Origin: Brevibacterium sp. | GTDB lineage: Bacteria > Actinomycetota > Actinomycetes > Actinomycetales > Brevibacteriaceae | Assembly: GCA_030457025.1 (NCBI GenBank) | Contig: JAKDSA010000028.1 | Span: 1-32,589 of the forward strand | Length of the DNA: 32,589 nt | Direction of reading: 5' to 3' | Shown here: in pieces, positions 32,205-32,589 of the stretch | Layout of the letters: each line of letters begins with the position of its first letter | How positions within the stretch are numbered: position 1 is the stretch's first letter | Translations under genes and position numbers: made by a program | Notes under the pieces: generated by a model | What the model was told of the DNA's origin: nothing | The model's input: only the letters and a program-made list of their open reading frames with translations | Database searches by the model: none

Positions 32205-32289
32205 AGTGACTCAGGCCTCCTTGCCACGACATCTGTTTGGAGCGCGCACGATGCCGTAGACCCCGATGAAACCCCTCCTCATACCGAAT

Positions 32290-32308
32290 GTTGCACGTCA
32301 AGTGCAAC
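32290..32308. repeat. Exact inverted repeat, possible operator
   Basis: GTTGCAC-GTCAA-GTGCAAC is a perfect 7-base dyad with a 5-base centre, lying in the 211-base convergent intergenic region. It resembles binding sites of dimeric helix-turn-helix repressors, but it is not next to a gene start inside this window; a weak terminator is the alternative. Confidence 0.4.
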
Positions 32309-32389
32309 GAACCGAAGACAGAGGGGCGTCACAACGGGGAATCATATTGCAGGGGTAGGTCAACGTCGGCAGACAGCTTCCGGCGGTTC

Positions 32390-32589
32390 CTACTTCACTG
32401 CGACATAGACCTTGTCAGCGAGCATGTCAGGGTTGACTGCCAGCACACCGGCTTCGGCGTCTTCTGATGGAATCTGGATGGCAATGGACCCGGAAGTCGA
32501 TGCACCGTTGTACATGTTCTCCAACGTGTCGAGCGCGTTCGGCGCTACCACCATGTCGTCGAGGCCATCAAAAGTATTGCCGCCAGCTG
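32390..32589 (-). CDS. C-terminal end of a possible secreted Ig-like (DUF4352-type) protein, partial
   Basis: The complement reads about 65 residues ending at TAG (32390-32392). The protein extends beyond the right edge. Visible segments are DDMVVAPNALDTLENMY, GASTSGSIAIQIPSEDAEAG, and VNPDMLADKVYVAVK at the end. A beta-rich end with alternating hydrophobic residues and GSIAIQIP resembles DUF4352-like extracellular domains of lipoproteins, which is a weak recollection. N-terminal signal features are outside the window. Confidence 0.6.
   Translation of the reverse strand, partial: AGGNTFDGLDDMVVAPNALDTLENMYNGASTSGSIAIQIPSEDAEAGVLAVNPDMLADKVYVAVK

Noticed and set aside
32175..32408. A 77-residue plus-strand frame after the 595-residue gene
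   Set aside because: No start signal or motif, and its end overlaps a minus-strand frame with protein-like beta pattern.

Overview
The window is G+C-rich DNA from a high-GC Gram-positive bacterium (Actinomycetota). Gene content and codon use suggest a Brevibacterium-like member of the Micrococcales; this is an inference, since there is no rRNA or other phylogenetic marker. No tRNA, rRNA, CRISPR array or intact insertion sequence was seen. Many genes start with an apparently leaderless transcript: a TANNNT -10 hexamer lies 6-8 bases before the ATG or GTG and no Shine-Dalgarno fits between them.

Left part (1-5.95 kb), amide and peptide catabolism: an ArgE/DapE-type M20 deacylase, a heavily deleted acetyl-CoA hydrolase/CoA-transferase remnant, then an MFS transporter and an AbgA-like M20D amidohydrolase in one operon, divergent from a LysR regulator.

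Centre-left (5.95-12.4 kb), the most interesting block. On the plus strand are a CDP-alcohol phosphatidyltransferase and a GTP cyclohydrolase II/RibD-reductase fusion. Converging on them is a minus-strand operon of five genes joined by 4-base overlaps or abutting: MDR dehydrogenase, divergent 6-pyruvoyl-tetrahydropterin-synthase homologue, GT4 glycosyltransferase, SAM methyltransferase and an LPG-synthase-type flippase-like membrane protein. Together they suggest a GTP-derived pyrimidine or pterin compound that is modified, glycosylated and possibly attached to lipid. The PTPS homologue lacks the catalytic Cys and one zinc His.

Centre (12.7-18 kb), envelope and stress genes: a cardiolipin-synthase-like PLD protein, Dps, an HD-domain protein, an NTF2-like protein, a decayed TM2/Ltp-domain gene, a GPGG small membrane protein and a membrane-anchored coiled-coil protein with degenerate repeats rich in ADQRPV.

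Centre-right (18-26.7 kb): a DUF998 membrane protein, a macrolide-phosphotransferase-like kinase with HGE instead of HGD, a flavin disulfide reductase, an AAA/DUF4143 ATPase behind two operator-like direct repeats, a fructosamine-kinase-like protein, an intact Ltp-repeat membrane protein and a NarL-type two-component system.

Right part (26.7-32.6 kb), accessory: a LysR C-terminal fragment, then an A+T-richer module of a MazG-like pyrophosphohydrolase and a GIY-YIG/DUF2075 helicase broken by a one-base frameshift (candidate defence island). It is followed by two divergent genes of unknown function and the C-terminal end of a possible secreted protein that runs off the window.
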